Counted from the first letter of the stretch, positions 28,601-37,502 are shown. The stretch: DNA of 64,000 bases from Diaphorobacter nitroreducens (GCA_003755025.1 RJVL01000009.1:62001-126000); one strand, 5' to 3'. The notes: a model not told the origin generated them from the letters alone. A program made the numbers and translations.

Positions 28601-29350
28601 ATGGACACCCGACCGTCGACGGCCGCGCCACTGCACATCGGCACCGCGGGGTGGAACGTACCGCAGGGCAGTCGGCACCGATTCCCGGCCGAAGGCTCGC
28701 ATCTGGAGCGCTACGCCGCCCGGCTGCCCGCCGTGGAGATCAATTCATCGTTCTACCGCCCCCACCAGCGCAGCACCTACGAGCGCTGGGCCGCTTCCAC
28801 GCCGCCAGCGTTCCGCTTCAGCGTCAAGCAGCCACGCAGCATCACGCACACGGCGCGCCTGAAGGGCACGGACGCGCTGCTGGAGGCTTTCCTGGAACAG
28901 GTGCAGGGGCTGGGGGAGCGCCTGGGCTGCCTGCTGGTGCAATTGCCGCCCAGCCTGCGGCTCGACCGGCCCGTCGCCGAGGCGTTCCTGCGCGGCCTGC
29001 GCGAACGGCATCCCCACGGCAGCGTTGCCGTGGAGCCGCGCCACGCCAGCTGGTTCACGCCGGAGGGCGACGCGCTGCTGCGCGCCTGGCAGGCCGGCCG
29101 CGTGCTGGCCGACCCGGTGCTGCACGCGGGCGGCGAGGTGCCCGGCGGCTGGCCCGGCCTGGTCTACTGCCGGCTGCATGGCGCACCGCGCGTGTACTAC
29201 TCGGCCTATGACGCGGCGCTGGTCGACGCGCTAGCAGCACGGCTGCGGGTCGCCACCCTGGCGGCGCGCAGCGTGTGGTGCATCTTCGACAACACGGCCA
29301 GCGGCGCGGCAGTTGCCAACGCGCTGGACCTGCACCAGGCCTGCGCCTAG
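28601..29350 (+). CDS. DUF72 domain protein
   Basis: 249 residues. The family opening HIGTAGWNVP, the EINSSFYRP segment and the RFSVKQPRSITH segment define DUF72 (YecE-like TIM-barrel proteins). Biochemical function is unknown. It overlaps the next, convergent gene by 4 bp at its stop. Confidence 0.88.
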   Translation: MDTRPSTAAPLHIGTAGWNVPQGSRHRFPAEGSHLERYAARLPAVEINSSFYRPHQRSTYERWAASTPPAFRFSVKQPRSITHTARLKGTDALLEAFLEQVQGLGERLGCLLVQLPPSLRLDRPVAEAFLRGLRERHPHGSVAVEPRHASWFTPEGDALLRAWQAGRVLADPVLHAGGEVPGGWPGLVYCRLHGAPRVYYSAYDAALVDALAARLRVATLAARSVWCIFDNTASGAAVANALDLHQACA

Positions 29351-30507
29351 CGATTCCCTGCCGCGCCGGGCATCGCACCCTGGGGTGGCGTACCGGTGGG
29401 GGCCACGCCGGCGGGCGGCATGCCCGAGGGGACCGCACCCGCAGGGGCCACACCGGGCGAGGCCGTCCCGGACGGCGCTGCACCGGCCCCGCAGGCATGG
29501 CAGAAACGGGCGAAGGCGCTCTTGCGCGTGCCGCAGGCACCGCAGCGGTCAAACAGGCCAATGCCACAGTGCGGGCAGTAGTCGGTCACCCCGTCCTTCA
29601 GGTCCACCAGCCGCTCGCAGCCCGGGCACACGCCCTTGGCCAGGCGCGCCAGGGCCACGTCGTAGCCCAGCTCCTTGCGGCGCTCCTGCTCGGGCAGGGC
29701 CTCGGCCTGTTTCTGGCGTTCCAGGTAGCGGTTGAGCGCAAGGATGGCGTAGCGCCCCACCAGCGCCGTGACCACGATGCCCACCACGTAGCGCACATAG
29801 CCGCCATAGCTGGGCAGGTAGGGCACCAGCTCCACGAAGAACGCGAACACCGCGAAGAAGATGAAGCCCCACACGAACGGCCACCAGGTGCTCTTGCGCT
29901 TTTTGGCGAACAGCCAGCCTGCCGCCACCAGCAGCGGCAGCGTGAGCGCCAGGCGGTAGAGGAACACGCGCAGCTCCACCTTGCGCCGCTCGGCGGCCAT
30001 CTTCTCGTAGCCGCCCTGCTCCAGGCGCCCCAGGCGCTGCTGCGCGGCCTGCGCTGCCTGGCGCGCGTCCAGCAGGGCTTGGTCCTGCGCCTGCACGGCC
30101 TGCTGGGCCCGGCGCTCCTGGGCCTTGAGGGCGTCCAGCGCCTGGGTGCGCGCGATCACCTCGGGGTCGTGCTCGGCGCGCTGGGTGGCGCGGCGTGCGG
30201 CCAGCCAGTTGCTGAAGGTCTCGCGCTCGGCCTGCGTCTCGCTGCGCGCCTTGGCGTGCTGCAGCCGGGCCTGCTCCAGCGCGGTCTGGGCCTCCTGCTC
30301 GGCCTGGCGCGCTTCCTTCACCTGGGCGCGCAGCGCCTGGGCGGCGTTGCGGTCCAGGAAGTCGTCCAGCTGCAGGGGCGCCTCCACCTTGGGCAGGTCG
30401 CCCACGATGGTGCCGCCCAGCCCGATCAGAAAGCTGGCGAACACCAGCGCCACCAGCCACAGGCCGCGGCGAAACCATTTCTCCGACAGTCGCAATGCCT
30501 TGCTCAT
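29347..30507 (-). CDS. Membrane protein with coiled coil and double zinc ribbon
   Basis: 386 residues. Order: a membrane segment (approximately 14-36), a long Ala/Gln/Arg-rich coiled coil (60-180), two further membrane segments (190-235), then CPGC, CPHC, CGAC and CHAC cysteine pairs forming zinc ribbons. The Pro/Gly/Ala tail of about 40 residues consists of short repeats of the form P-x-G. No named family was recognised. The stop overlaps that of the DUF72 gene. Confidence 0.75.
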   Translation of the reverse strand: MSKALRLSEKWFRRGLWLVALVFASFLIGLGGTIVGDLPKVEAPLQLDDFLDRNAAQALRAQVKEARQAEQEAQTALEQARLQHAKARSETQAERETFSNWLAARRATQRAEHDPEVIARTQALDALKAQERRAQQAVQAQDQALLDARQAAQAAQQRLGRLEQGGYEKMAAERRKVELRVFLYRLALTLPLLVAAGWLFAKKRKSTWWPFVWGFIFFAVFAFFVELVPYLPSYGGYVRYVVGIVVTALVGRYAILALNRYLERQKQAEALPEQERRKELGYDVALARLAKGVCPGCERLVDLKDGVTDYCPHCGIGLFDRCGACGTRKSAFARFCHACGAGAAPSGTASPGVAPAGAVPSGMPPAGVAPTGTPPQGAMPGAAGNR

Positions 30508-30531
30508 GTGTGATCCCTCACGATGTTTACT

Positions 30532-30591
30532 ATTGAAATAGTAGCTGCTCGCGCTTGATGGATAAGCGCAGGAGCCCGTTTTTGCTTAAAA
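30532..30591 (+). repeat. Dispersed hairpin repeat, copy 9
   Basis: TAGCTGCTCGCGCTTGATGG, then ATAAGCGCAGGAGCCC, a T-run and GCTTAAAA. TTA at 30586-30588, read on the minus strand, is the stop codon of the DUF2145 gene. This is the same arrangement as copy 1 with the creatininase-family gene. Confidence 0.85.
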
Positions 30592-31386
30592 CTTCTCCGG
30601 ACCCAGCACCTGCACCTGCGGGGCGCCCGCCAGCCGCGCATGCTGCAGCCATGCGAGGGCGGAGTCCACCGTCACGGTCTCGATGCGGTCGGCGTAGCGC
30701 TGCGCGGGCGGATGGTCGTCGAAGGCGACGTTGGCCGCCGTCATGCGCCCGCCCAGCCGCGTGAGCGGCCCGATGCGCAGCACCGTGGGCTGGTAGCCCT
30801 GCAGCCGCAGCCAGGCCTGGGCCTGCGCGCGGGTGTGGGCGCGCTCGGGCTCCATGGCCAGGGCCAGGGTCTCCAGCGCCCACTGGTTGGACTGCTGGTA
30901 GGTCGTGCCCCACGCATAGCTCACCATGCTGTAGGCACGCTGGTGCAGCCGCGTGGCGCGCGCGCCGTCGGCTAGCACGGGCAGCAGCGCCTGCTGCACG
31001 GCGGGCGTGGGCACGGCCCACACGGCCTCGTGGCGCCACAGGTCGTCCAGGAAGAACTCGCCCAGCCCCTGGCGGTACACGGCAGCCACGGCGGTGCCGC
31101 AGTCGTTGAGCTTGTGCACCACGCGCCACGGGCCCTCGGGCGTCTTGTAGGCCCAGCCCAGGTGCGAGTAGCGCAGGCCGTAGCGAGACAAGTCCTGCCC
31201 CGCGCGCGCCAGCACCACCACGCGGGCGCCGCTGGCGTCCAGCGCCTGGGCCGTCTGCTGCGCCAGCTGCATGCCCTGTGCGATGGTCTGCGCCGTGGGC
31301 TGGCGCGGCTCGCAGGAGCGGCCCGCATGCGCCGCCACGCCCGCCAGTGCCAGGGCGGCGGCCGCGATCCAGTGCAGGGTGCGCAT
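30586..31386 (-). CDS. DUF2145 domain protein, exported
   Basis: 266 residues with a signal peptide ending near AAHAG. Conserved DUF2145 segments include ARAGQDLSRYGLRYSHLGWA and HKLNDCGTA. The family function is unknown; the fold may be an amidase or peptidase-like one, which is uncertain. It forms a minus-strand cluster with the small exported protein upstream (2-bp gap) and the YiaAB protein. Its stop codon lies in dispersed repeat copy 9. Confidence 0.82.
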   Translation of the reverse strand: MRTLHWIAAAALALAGVAAHAGRSCEPRQPTAQTIAQGMQLAQQTAQALDASGARVVVLARAGQDLSRYGLRYSHLGWAYKTPEGPWRVVHKLNDCGTAVAAVYRQGLGEFFLDDLWRHEAVWAVPTPAVQQALLPVLADGARATRLHQRAYSMVSYAWGTTYQQSNQWALETLALAMEPERAHTRAQAQAWLRLQGYQPTVLRIGPLTRLGGRMTAANVAFDDHPPAQRYADRIETVTVDSALAWLQHARLAGAPQVQVLGPEKF

Positions 31387-31388
31387 GG

Positions 31389-31847
31389 TCAGAGCCTTTC
31401 GTTGTGCAGCAGGGCGCGGCCCAGCGCGTTGGGCACGAAGGCCAGCACCTCGCCCGCGGCCGACAGGATCACGCCCGTGCCGATCACGGTGCAGGTGAGC
31501 ACCGTGCCCACGGCACCACTGGCGGCACCGGCGGCGCGGCCCGAGACCTCCACGCTGGCCTGGGCGCCGTCCGATGCACGCTCCAGCAGGTACACCGTGC
31601 CCGTGGCCGAGGCCTGCACGGCCTTCACCGTGAGCACCGCGCCGCCCACCGACAGGGCCGCCGGCAGGGCCACCACGGCGCCCGCCGCCGCGGACGCCCC
31701 GCCCGCGGCCACGACCACGGAGGCCACCGGCATCAGCGACAGCGCTGCAGAGGCCTCGCTGTGCGCCCGCGCTGGCAGCGCCGCGCCGCACAGCAGGCCC
31801 AGCACCAGCAGCGCGGGGGCGAAGGTCTTGCGAAAAAGGGTTGGCAT
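31389..31847 (-). CDS. Small exported protein of unknown function
   Basis: 152 residues with a signal peptide (PARAHS cleavage region) and a small-residue-rich body with long runs of Ala, Val and Gly. No family was recognised. GGAGA stands before the ATG at 31847. It lies between the YiaAB and DUF2145 genes on one strand, so an envelope operon is likely. Confidence 0.7.
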   Translation of the reverse strand: MPTLFRKTFAPALLVLGLLCGAALPARAHSEASAALSLMPVASVVVAAGGASAAAGAVVALPAALSVGGAVLTVKAVQASATGTVYLLERASDGAQASVEVSGRAAGAASGAVGTVLTCTVIGTGVILSAAGEVLAFVPNALGRALLHNERL

Positions 31848-31870
31848 GTGGGTCTCCTGCGCGGCGGGCA

Positions 31871-32353
31871 TCATTCAGCAGCCTCGGTGCGGGCCTGCAG
31901 GCGGCTGCGCAGGCGGGCGTCGGCCAGATCCGCCTCGTGGCGGTCGCGCAGCATCTTGGCCAGCGTGAACGCGCAGGTGATGAGGTACAGCCAGCTCACG
32001 CCCAAAAAGGCCTTGTAGGTGGCGCTGATCGCCATGCCCCACAGCCCCCAGCCGGTGAGCCCCATGGCCACGGCAAAGCCGCCCCAGACGACGAGCTTCC
32101 ACAGCGGGGTGTCGCCACCGCCCTGGCCGGCGCCGCGGCGCACGCCCTGGTTGTCGCGCACGAACTTGGCCAGCATGAAGGCCGCCGACAGGCAGAACAC
32201 GTAGCCCATGAGCATGAAGGCCACCTCCAGCCGCTCGCCCGGCAGCCAGGCCAGGCCGGTGGCGCACAGGAACACGGCGATGCCGAACGAGGCCCACACC
32301 TGGAACTGCCAGGCCCGCGTGTCGCGCTGGAGGGTGGGGGTAGAGGAATGCAT
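31871..32353 (-). CDS. YiaA/YiaB-like inner-membrane protein
   Basis: 160 residues with four hydrophobic segments arranged as two helix pairs, matching the YiaAB two-helix domain (FGIAVFLCATGLAWLPG and a second similar unit). The function of the family is unknown. It is the first gene of the minus-strand cluster. A 17-bp palindrome 107 bp upstream is shared with the promoter of the XRE regulator at 36275. Confidence 0.75.
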   Translation of the reverse strand: MHSSTPTLQRDTRAWQFQVWASFGIAVFLCATGLAWLPGERLEVAFMLMGYVFCLSAAFMLAKFVRDNQGVRRGAGQGGGDTPLWKLVVWGGFAVAMGLTGWGLWGMAISATYKAFLGVSWLYLITCAFTLAKMLRDRHEADLADARLRSRLQARTEAAE

Positions 32354-32459
32354 GGTGGTCGGTGCCCGCAGGCGTTGGTTGAACACGGGGCGGATGCTGC
32401 GGCCGCGCGGCGCCAAAGCAGCCGATATTCCGACGCAGTAACCTATCCAGCGGCGAAAA

Positions 32460-32476
32460 GTATCGCCATGCGATAC
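32460..32476. promoter_or_regulatory. 17-bp palindrome shared with the XRE regulator promoter (site A)
   Basis: GTATCG-CCATG-CGATAC is a 6-5-6 inverted repeat upstream of the YiaAB gene. The only other copy seen in the window is at 36239-36255. It is a candidate operator. Confidence 0.6.
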
Positions 32477-32481
32477 CGCAT

Positions 32482-32991
32482 TCAGATCGCCAGCGGCAGC
32501 TCGGTGGTGGACAGCACGTTGCGCAGCACCATGAACGAGCGCACCTGCCGCACGCCCGGCAGGTACAGCAGCTGCTCGGCATGCAGGCGGTTGAAGCTCT
32601 CGCTGTCGCGCGTGCGGATCAGCATGAAGTAGTCGAACTCGCCCGTGACCACGTGGCATTCCATGCAGCCCGAGATCTTGGCCGCCGCCTTCTCGAAGGC
32701 CGAGAACGACTCGGGCGTGGAGCGGTCCAGCACCACGCCGATCATCACCAGCATGCCCGCACCCACCGCCTGCGGGTTCAGCCGCGCCACCACGCCATCG
32801 ATGAAGCCCAGCCGCTTGAGCCGCTCCACGCGGCGCAGGCAGGCCGGCGGGCTCAGGTGCACCTTGGCCGCCAGGGCCACGTTGGACAGCGACGCGTCGC
32901 GCTGCAGCAGGCGCAGGATGGCGCGGTCGGTGCGGTCCACCTCAGCGCCCTCTACCGCGGCATTCATGTTTCGTTTTTTTATTGCGGCCAT
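32482..32991 (-). CDS. acdR: Lrp/AsnC-family regulator, likely AcdR
   Basis: 169 residues from the start at 32991; ATG 32967 (MNAAVEG) is an alternative. The AsnC-type HTH (VDRTDRAILRLLQRDASLSN through RVERLKRLGFI) is followed by a RAM ligand-binding domain with GEFDYFMLIRTRD. It is divergent from acdS, the standard arrangement in which AcdR activates ACC deaminase in response to ACC. The symbol is given on that context. Confidence 0.82.
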   Translation of the reverse strand: MAAIKKRNMNAAVEGAEVDRTDRAILRLLQRDASLSNVALAAKVHLSPPACLRRVERLKRLGFIDGVVARLNPQAVGAGMLVMIGVVLDRSTPESFSAFEKAAAKISGCMECHVVTGEFDYFMLIRTRDSESFNRLHAEQLLYLPGVRQVRSFMVLRNVLSTTELPLAI

Positions 32992-33131
32992 GGCTTGATT
33001 GGAGAAATGAAATACTGCTCCTTGGCGATGAGTACTTTTTTTGATTCTTGAGATCATCTTATTTCACAACCCTGTTAATGCGCGGTTTTCCTACGATGCA
33101 AGGCACCTTCCCCATCGACCGGAACACCGCC
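32992..33131. promoter_or_regulatory. acdR-acdS control region
   Basis: This 140-bp divergent gap is notably rich in A+T. It contains TGAAATA (33008-33014) and its exact inverse TATTTCA (33060-33066), about 45 bp apart, plausible Lrp half-sites. A T-run with TTGATTCTTGAGATCATC lies between them. Confidence 0.5.
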
Positions 33132-34148
33132 ATGAACCTGCAGAAATTCCCCCGCCATCCCCTGACCTTCGGCCCCACGCCCATCCAGCCGCTCAAGCGC
33201 CTGTCGCAGCACCTGGGCGGCAAGGTGGAGCTCTACGCCAAGCGCGAGGACTGCAACTCGGGCCTGGCCTTCGGCGGCAACAAGACGCGCAAGTTGGAGT
33301 ACCTGATCCCCGAGGCGATTGCCGGCGGCTACGACACGCTGGTGTCCATCGGCGGCATCCAGTCCAACCAAACGCGCCAGGTGGCCGCCGTGGCCGCGCA
33401 TTTGGGGCTCAGGTGCGTGCTGGTGCAGGAGAACTGGGTCAACTACTCCGATGCGGTGTACGACCGCGTGGGCAACATCGAGATGAGCCGCATCCTGGGC
33501 GCCGACGTGCGCCTGGACGCGGCGGGCTTCGACATTGGCATCCGCCCGAGCTGGGAGCAGGCCATGGCGGACGTGAAGCAGGCCGGCGGCAAGCCCTTTC
33601 CCATTCCTGCTGGCTGCTCCGAGCACCCTTATGGCGGCCTGGGCTTCGTCGGCTTTGCCGAGGAAGTGCGCCAGCAGGAAAAAGAGCTGGGCTTTCGGTT
33701 TGACTACATCGTCGTGTGCTCGGTCACGGGCAGCACGCAGGCGGGCATGGTGGTGGGCTTTGCCGCCGACGGGCGCGCGCGCCGGGTGATCGGCATTGAC
33801 GCATCGGCCACGCCCGAGAAGACCCACGCGCAGATCCTGCGCATCGCGCAGAGCACCGCCGATCTGGTGGAGCTGGGCCAAGACATCACCGCCGAGGATG
33901 TGGTGCTTGACACGCGCTACGGCGGCCCGGAATACGGCCTGCCCAATGAAGGCACGCTGGAGGCCATCCGCCTGTGTGCGCGCCAGGAGGGCATGCTCAC
34001 GGACCCGGTGTACGAGGGCAAGTCCATGCACGGCATGATCGAGCGGGTGCGCAATGGCGAATTCCCGGCCGGATCGAAGGTGCTGTACGCGCATCTGGGC
34101 GGCGTGCCGGCCCTGAACGCGTACAGCTTTCTTTTTCGCAACGGCTGA
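33132..34148 (+). CDS. acdS: 1-aminocyclopropane-1-carboxylate deaminase
   Basis: A 338-residue PLP enzyme that converts ACC, the plant ethylene precursor, to 2-oxobutanoate and ammonia. Diagnostic residues are all in canonical positions: Lys51 (PLP), Ser78, Tyr294, Glu295 and Leu322. Glu295 and Leu322 separate true AcdS from D-cysteine desulfhydrase. The length equals the family standard. Cytoplasmic, plant-associated trait. Controlled by the divergent Lrp-type gene. Confidence 0.96.
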   Translation: MNLQKFPRHPLTFGPTPIQPLKRLSQHLGGKVELYAKREDCNSGLAFGGNKTRKLEYLIPEAIAGGYDTLVSIGGIQSNQTRQVAAVAAHLGLRCVLVQENWVNYSDAVYDRVGNIEMSRILGADVRLDAAGFDIGIRPSWEQAMADVKQAGGKPFPIPAGCSEHPYGGLGFVGFAEEVRQQEKELGFRFDYIVVCSVTGSTQAGMVVGFAADGRARRVIGIDASATPEKTHAQILRIAQSTADLVELGQDITAEDVVLDTRYGGPEYGLPNEGTLEAIRLCARQEGMLTDPVYEGKSMHGMIERVRNGEFPAGSKVLYAHLGGVPALNAYSFLFRNG

Positions 34149-34187
34149 AGCCGCAGCGAATGCGCAGGCCCTGGGGCGCCTGCTGGC

Positions 34188-36140
34188 TCAGGCGCTGATC
34201 TGAAGCAGCCCCGCCACCCGCTCACGCAGCAGGGCTGGCTGCACCTCGGCAGCCGGCAGCGGTGCGCCCACGTTCAGCCCCACGCGGTTGAACATGCCTC
34301 GGCGGAACGGCCGCACCATGGCGCCGCCCTGCTCAATGCGGCTGAAGAACGAGCCCCACAGGTTGGTCAGCGCCATGGGCACCACCGGCGCCTGCACGCC
34401 GTCGGCCTGCGCGCGTTCGATGATCTTCATGATGCCGCCCTTGAACGCCTGCAGTTGCCCGTCGCGCGTGATGCCGCCCTCGGGGAAGATGGCGAGCAGG
34501 TCGCCGTCCTTCAGCACCTGGGCCGCGCGCTCGAACGCGGCTTCGTAGGTGGCGGCATCGTCCTTTTGCGGCGCGACGGGAATGGCCTTGGCCAGGCGGA
34601 ACAGCGCACCCAGCACCGGGATGCGGAAGATGCGGTGGTCCATGATGAAGTAGATGGGGCGCGGGCTGGCCGCCATCAGCAGCACGGCATCGACAAAGCT
34701 CACATGGTTGCAGGCCAGGATGGCCGCGCCCTCCGTGGGAATGTGCTCGTCGCCGCGCACCTTGAAACGGTAGATGCAGCGCGACAGCACCCAGGCCACG
34801 AAGCGCAGCAGGTACTCGGGCACCAGCAGGAAGATGTAGAACGCCACCACCGCATTGGCGATGCCGGTGAACAGGAAGATCTGCGGCACCGTGAAGCCCG
34901 CCGACAGCAGCGCCCCCGCGAGCACGGCACTGGCGATCATGAACAGCGCGTTGAGGATGTTGTTGGCGGCGATGATGCGCGCGCGGTGCGTGGGCTGGCT
35001 GCGCATCTGGATCAACGCGTACATGGGCACGCTGTACAGGCCCGCGAACAGCGACAGCAGCAGCAGGTCGGCCATCACGCGCCAGTGCGCGGGCTGCGCC
35101 GCGAAGGCCGCCAGGGTGAGCACCTCCGACGGCGGCAGGGCCCGCGAGGCGAAGTACAGGTCGATGGCGAACACGCTCATGCCGATGGCGCCCAGCGGCA
35201 CCAGGCCGATCTCCACATGCCGGCGCGAGAGCACCTCGCACAGCAGCGAGCCGATGCCGATGCCCACCGAGAACACCACCAGCAGCAGCGACGCCACCTG
35301 TTCGTTGCCATGCAGCACGTCCTTGGCGAAGCTGGGGAACTGCGACAGGAACACCGCGCCGAAGAACCACATCCACGAGATGCCCAGCAGCGAGCGGAAC
35401 ACCACGGTGTTGCCGTGCGCCAGCTTCAGGTTGCGCCATGTCTCGCTGACCGGGTTCCAGTTCACCGTCAGGCCCGGGTCGGTGGCCGGGGCCGGCGGAA
35501 TGAACTGCGCCACCAGGCGGCCCAGCAAAGCCAGCGCCAGACAGGCCACCGCCACCGTGGTGTGGCCGATGGCCGGCAGCGCCACCAGCAGGCCGCCCGC
35601 GACGTTGCCCAGCAGGATGGCGACGAAGGTGCCCATCTCCACCATGCCGTTGCCGCCCGTCAGCTCGCGCTCGTTCAAGGCCTGCGGCAGATAGGCGAAC
35701 TTCACGGGGCCGAACAGCGTGGAATGCAGCCCCATCAGGAACACGCAGCCCAGCAGGATGGCCGCGCTGCCGGCCACGAAACCCGCGCCCGCCACCAGCA
35801 TGATGGCGATCTCCAGGTTCTTCACGAAGCGGATGATGCGCGTCTTCTCGTACTTGTCCGTGAGCTGCCCCGCCGTGGCCGAGAACAGCAGGAACGGCAG
35901 GATGAACAGCGCGCCGATCACCAGTCCCGCCAGCGCCGGCGGCATCCACGACACGCTGAGCTGGTAGGTCACCATCACCGTGAAGGCGAACTTGAACAGG
36001 TTGTCATTGGCCGCGCCAGCGAACTGCGTCCAGAAGAACGGCGCGAAGCGGCGCTGACGCAGCAGCGCGAACTGGTTGGGGTGCGCCGCCTCGGCAGGCT
36101 GGGCGGTGGGCGACAAGGTCACGGGGTGCTGCGCGCTCAT
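34188..36140 (-). CDS. MFS transporter fused to acyl-glycerophosphate acyltransferase (LplT-PlsC)
   Basis: 650 residues. The first 430 or so form a 12-segment MFS domain of the lysophospholipid transporter (LplT) type, with WTQFAGAANDNLFKFAF near the start. Then comes a PlsC/LPLAT domain with NHVSFVDAVLL (His479, Asp484 of HX4D) and FPEGGITRDG. It resembles the LplT-Aas system that imports and reacylates lysophospholipids but lacks the AMP-binding Aas synthetase domain. Divergent from the XRE regulator gene. Confidence 0.88.
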   Translation of the reverse strand: MSAQHPVTLSPTAQPAEAAHPNQFALLRQRRFAPFFWTQFAGAANDNLFKFAFTVMVTYQLSVSWMPPALAGLVIGALFILPFLLFSATAGQLTDKYEKTRIIRFVKNLEIAIMLVAGAGFVAGSAAILLGCVFLMGLHSTLFGPVKFAYLPQALNERELTGGNGMVEMGTFVAILLGNVAGGLLVALPAIGHTTVAVACLALALLGRLVAQFIPPAPATDPGLTVNWNPVSETWRNLKLAHGNTVVFRSLLGISWMWFFGAVFLSQFPSFAKDVLHGNEQVASLLLVVFSVGIGIGSLLCEVLSRRHVEIGLVPLGAIGMSVFAIDLYFASRALPPSEVLTLAAFAAQPAHWRVMADLLLLSLFAGLYSVPMYALIQMRSQPTHRARIIAANNILNALFMIASAVLAGALLSAGFTVPQIFLFTGIANAVVAFYIFLLVPEYLLRFVAWVLSRCIYRFKVRGDEHIPTEGAAILACNHVSFVDAVLLMAASPRPIYFIMDHRIFRIPVLGALFRLAKAIPVAPQKDDAATYEAAFERAAQVLKDGDLLAIFPEGGITRDGQLQAFKGGIMKIIERAQADGVQAPVVPMALTNLWGSFFSRIEQGGAMVRPFRRGMFNRVGLNVGAPLPAAEVQPALLRERVAGLLQISA

Positions 36141-36238
36141 ATGCGGTGTGCTGGGGTGTGAAGGTGCCGCGCATTGTGCGCACAAAGCCCGCACAGGCCA
36201 GCCGCTTGTGGGCCTTTGTGGCTTGGATCACACTTAGG

Positions 36239-36255
36239 GTATCGCCATTCGATAC
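36239..36255. promoter_or_regulatory. 17-bp palindrome shared with the YiaAB promoter (site B)
   Basis: GTATCG-CCATT-CGATAC lies between the divergent LplT-PlsC (start 36140) and XRE regulator (start 36275) genes. Arms and spacing are identical to the site at 32460-32476. Confidence 0.65.
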
Positions 36256-36274
36256 TTTTTACGTTCCACGCCCC

Positions 36275-37018
36275 ATGAGCACCACCGCCGACCTCGTGAT
36301 CGCCCTGAAGAAGGAACTCAAGTCCGCCCAGATGACCTATGCCGGCCTGGCGCAGGCGCTGGGCATGGCCGAGTCCAGCGTCAAGCGCATGCTGGCCAAG
36401 GGCGACATGCCGCTGTCGCGCATCGACGCCATCTGCCGCGTGCTGCGGCTGGACTTTGCCGACCTGGCGCGGCGCGTGGCGGACAGCCAGCCGCTGCTGA
36501 GCGAGCTGACGCAGGAGCAGGAAAAGGCCGTGGTGGCCGACAAGAAGCTGCTGCTGATGGCGATCTGCGTGCTGAGCCAGTGGACGCTGGAGCAGATCAC
36601 CACCACCTACCGGCTGAGCGAGGCCGAGGGCATCCAGTACCTGGCGCAGCTCGACCGCATCGGCATCATCGAGTTGCGCCCGCTCAACCGCTACCGCCTG
36701 AAGCTTGCCAAGACCTTCCGCTGGCGCCCGCACGGGCCGGTGATGCACTACTTCCGCGACCATGCACTGCTGGACTACTTCAACGGCGGCTTCGACGCGC
36801 CGGGCGAGGGCGTGCTGCTGGTGCACGGCTCCATCGCACGCAGCCTGGCGCCCGCGTTCACCGAGCGGCTGCAACGCGTGGCGCAGGATTTCGCGCAGCA
36901 GCACCTGGCCGACCAGCGCCTGCCCGAGCGTGAGCGCGAGGGCTACACCCTGCTGCTGGCCATGCGCAGCTGGGAGTTCGAGGCCTTTGCCCAGATGCGC
37001 CGCACCGCAAGGCCGTGA
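36275..37018 (+). CDS. XRE-family transcriptional regulator
   Basis: 247 residues. The N-terminal HTH (approximately 15-70; TYAGLAQALGMAESSVKRML is the recognition region) is followed by about 170 residues of an undefined sensor domain with QWTLEQITTTYRL. The family name is uncertain, but the N-terminal domain is clear. The palindrome directly upstream suggests self-control and control of the divergent LplT-PlsC gene. The second palindrome near 32.46 kb would extend the regulon to the YiaAB cluster. Confidence 0.82.
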   Translation: MSTTADLVIALKKELKSAQMTYAGLAQALGMAESSVKRMLAKGDMPLSRIDAICRVLRLDFADLARRVADSQPLLSELTQEQEKAVVADKKLLLMAICVLSQWTLEQITTTYRLSEAEGIQYLAQLDRIGIIELRPLNRYRLKLAKTFRWRPHGPVMHYFRDHALLDYFNGGFDAPGEGVLLVHGSIARSLAPAFTERLQRVAQDFAQQHLADQRLPEREREGYTLLLAMRSWEFEAFAQMRRTARP

Positions 37019-37024
37019 TGCTCC

Positions 37025-37080
37025 TATATTAATAGCTTATGGCGCTTGATGGACGGATGCCAGCGCCTTAAAACACCCAA
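37025..37080 (+). repeat. Dispersed hairpin repeat, copy 10
   Basis: TTAATAGCTTATGGCGCTTG, then ATGGACGGATGCCAGCGCC and TTAAAACA. The second arm has drifted. It starts 7 bp after the XRE regulator gene and covers the end of a truncated alcohol dehydrogenase gene, whose stop (TTA at 37037-37039 on plus) lies in the repeat. Confidence 0.75.
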
Positions 37081-37477
37081 AACCCGACGCCGTCGGCCTG
37101 CCATTGACTTCCCCCTTCGCGGTGCCCACACTGGACCATCCGTCGCCCCCACACGCCTGCACGCACAGGTTCTCGCGCCCACTGGTGCAGAACCGGCAGT
37201 GCCCGCAGGTCCACCCCAGCCAAGGAACGCCTACCCGCTGTCCCCGCCGCCAGCCCCGCACGCCCGGCCCCAGGCCGGCGACACGGGCCACGATCTCATG
37301 CCCCGGCACAAGGGGCCACACCGCATCCGGCAGCTCGCCGTCACGCAGGTGGAGGTCCGTGCGGCACACGCCGCAGGCTTGCACCGCCAGCAGCAACTGG
37401 CCTGCCTGCGGAACGGGGCACGGCAACTCCGCCAGCCGCAGCGGCTGGCCGGGCCCGTCCAGCACCATGGCGCGCAT
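37037..37477 (-). pseudogene. Truncated zinc-dependent alcohol dehydrogenase (N-terminal fragment)
   Basis: The first 105 or so residues are a good medium-chain dehydrogenase GroES-like domain: ACGVCRTDLHL, PGHEIV, and the structural zinc region WLGWTCGHCRFCTSGRENLC. After ENLC the sequence loses all family similarity and runs 40 residues to a stop inside repeat copy 10. The intact family is about 330 residues, so the Rossmann domain is gone. Read as a decayed gene. Confidence 0.75.
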
Positions 37478-37502
37478 GGTCGGTCCTCACACCGGGGCCG
37501 TG

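Noticed and set aside
34455-36161. A 568-codon plus-strand open frame opposite LplT-PlsC
   Set aside because: Antisense shadow with Gln/Arg/His-rich composition; the minus-strand gene has full domain evidence.
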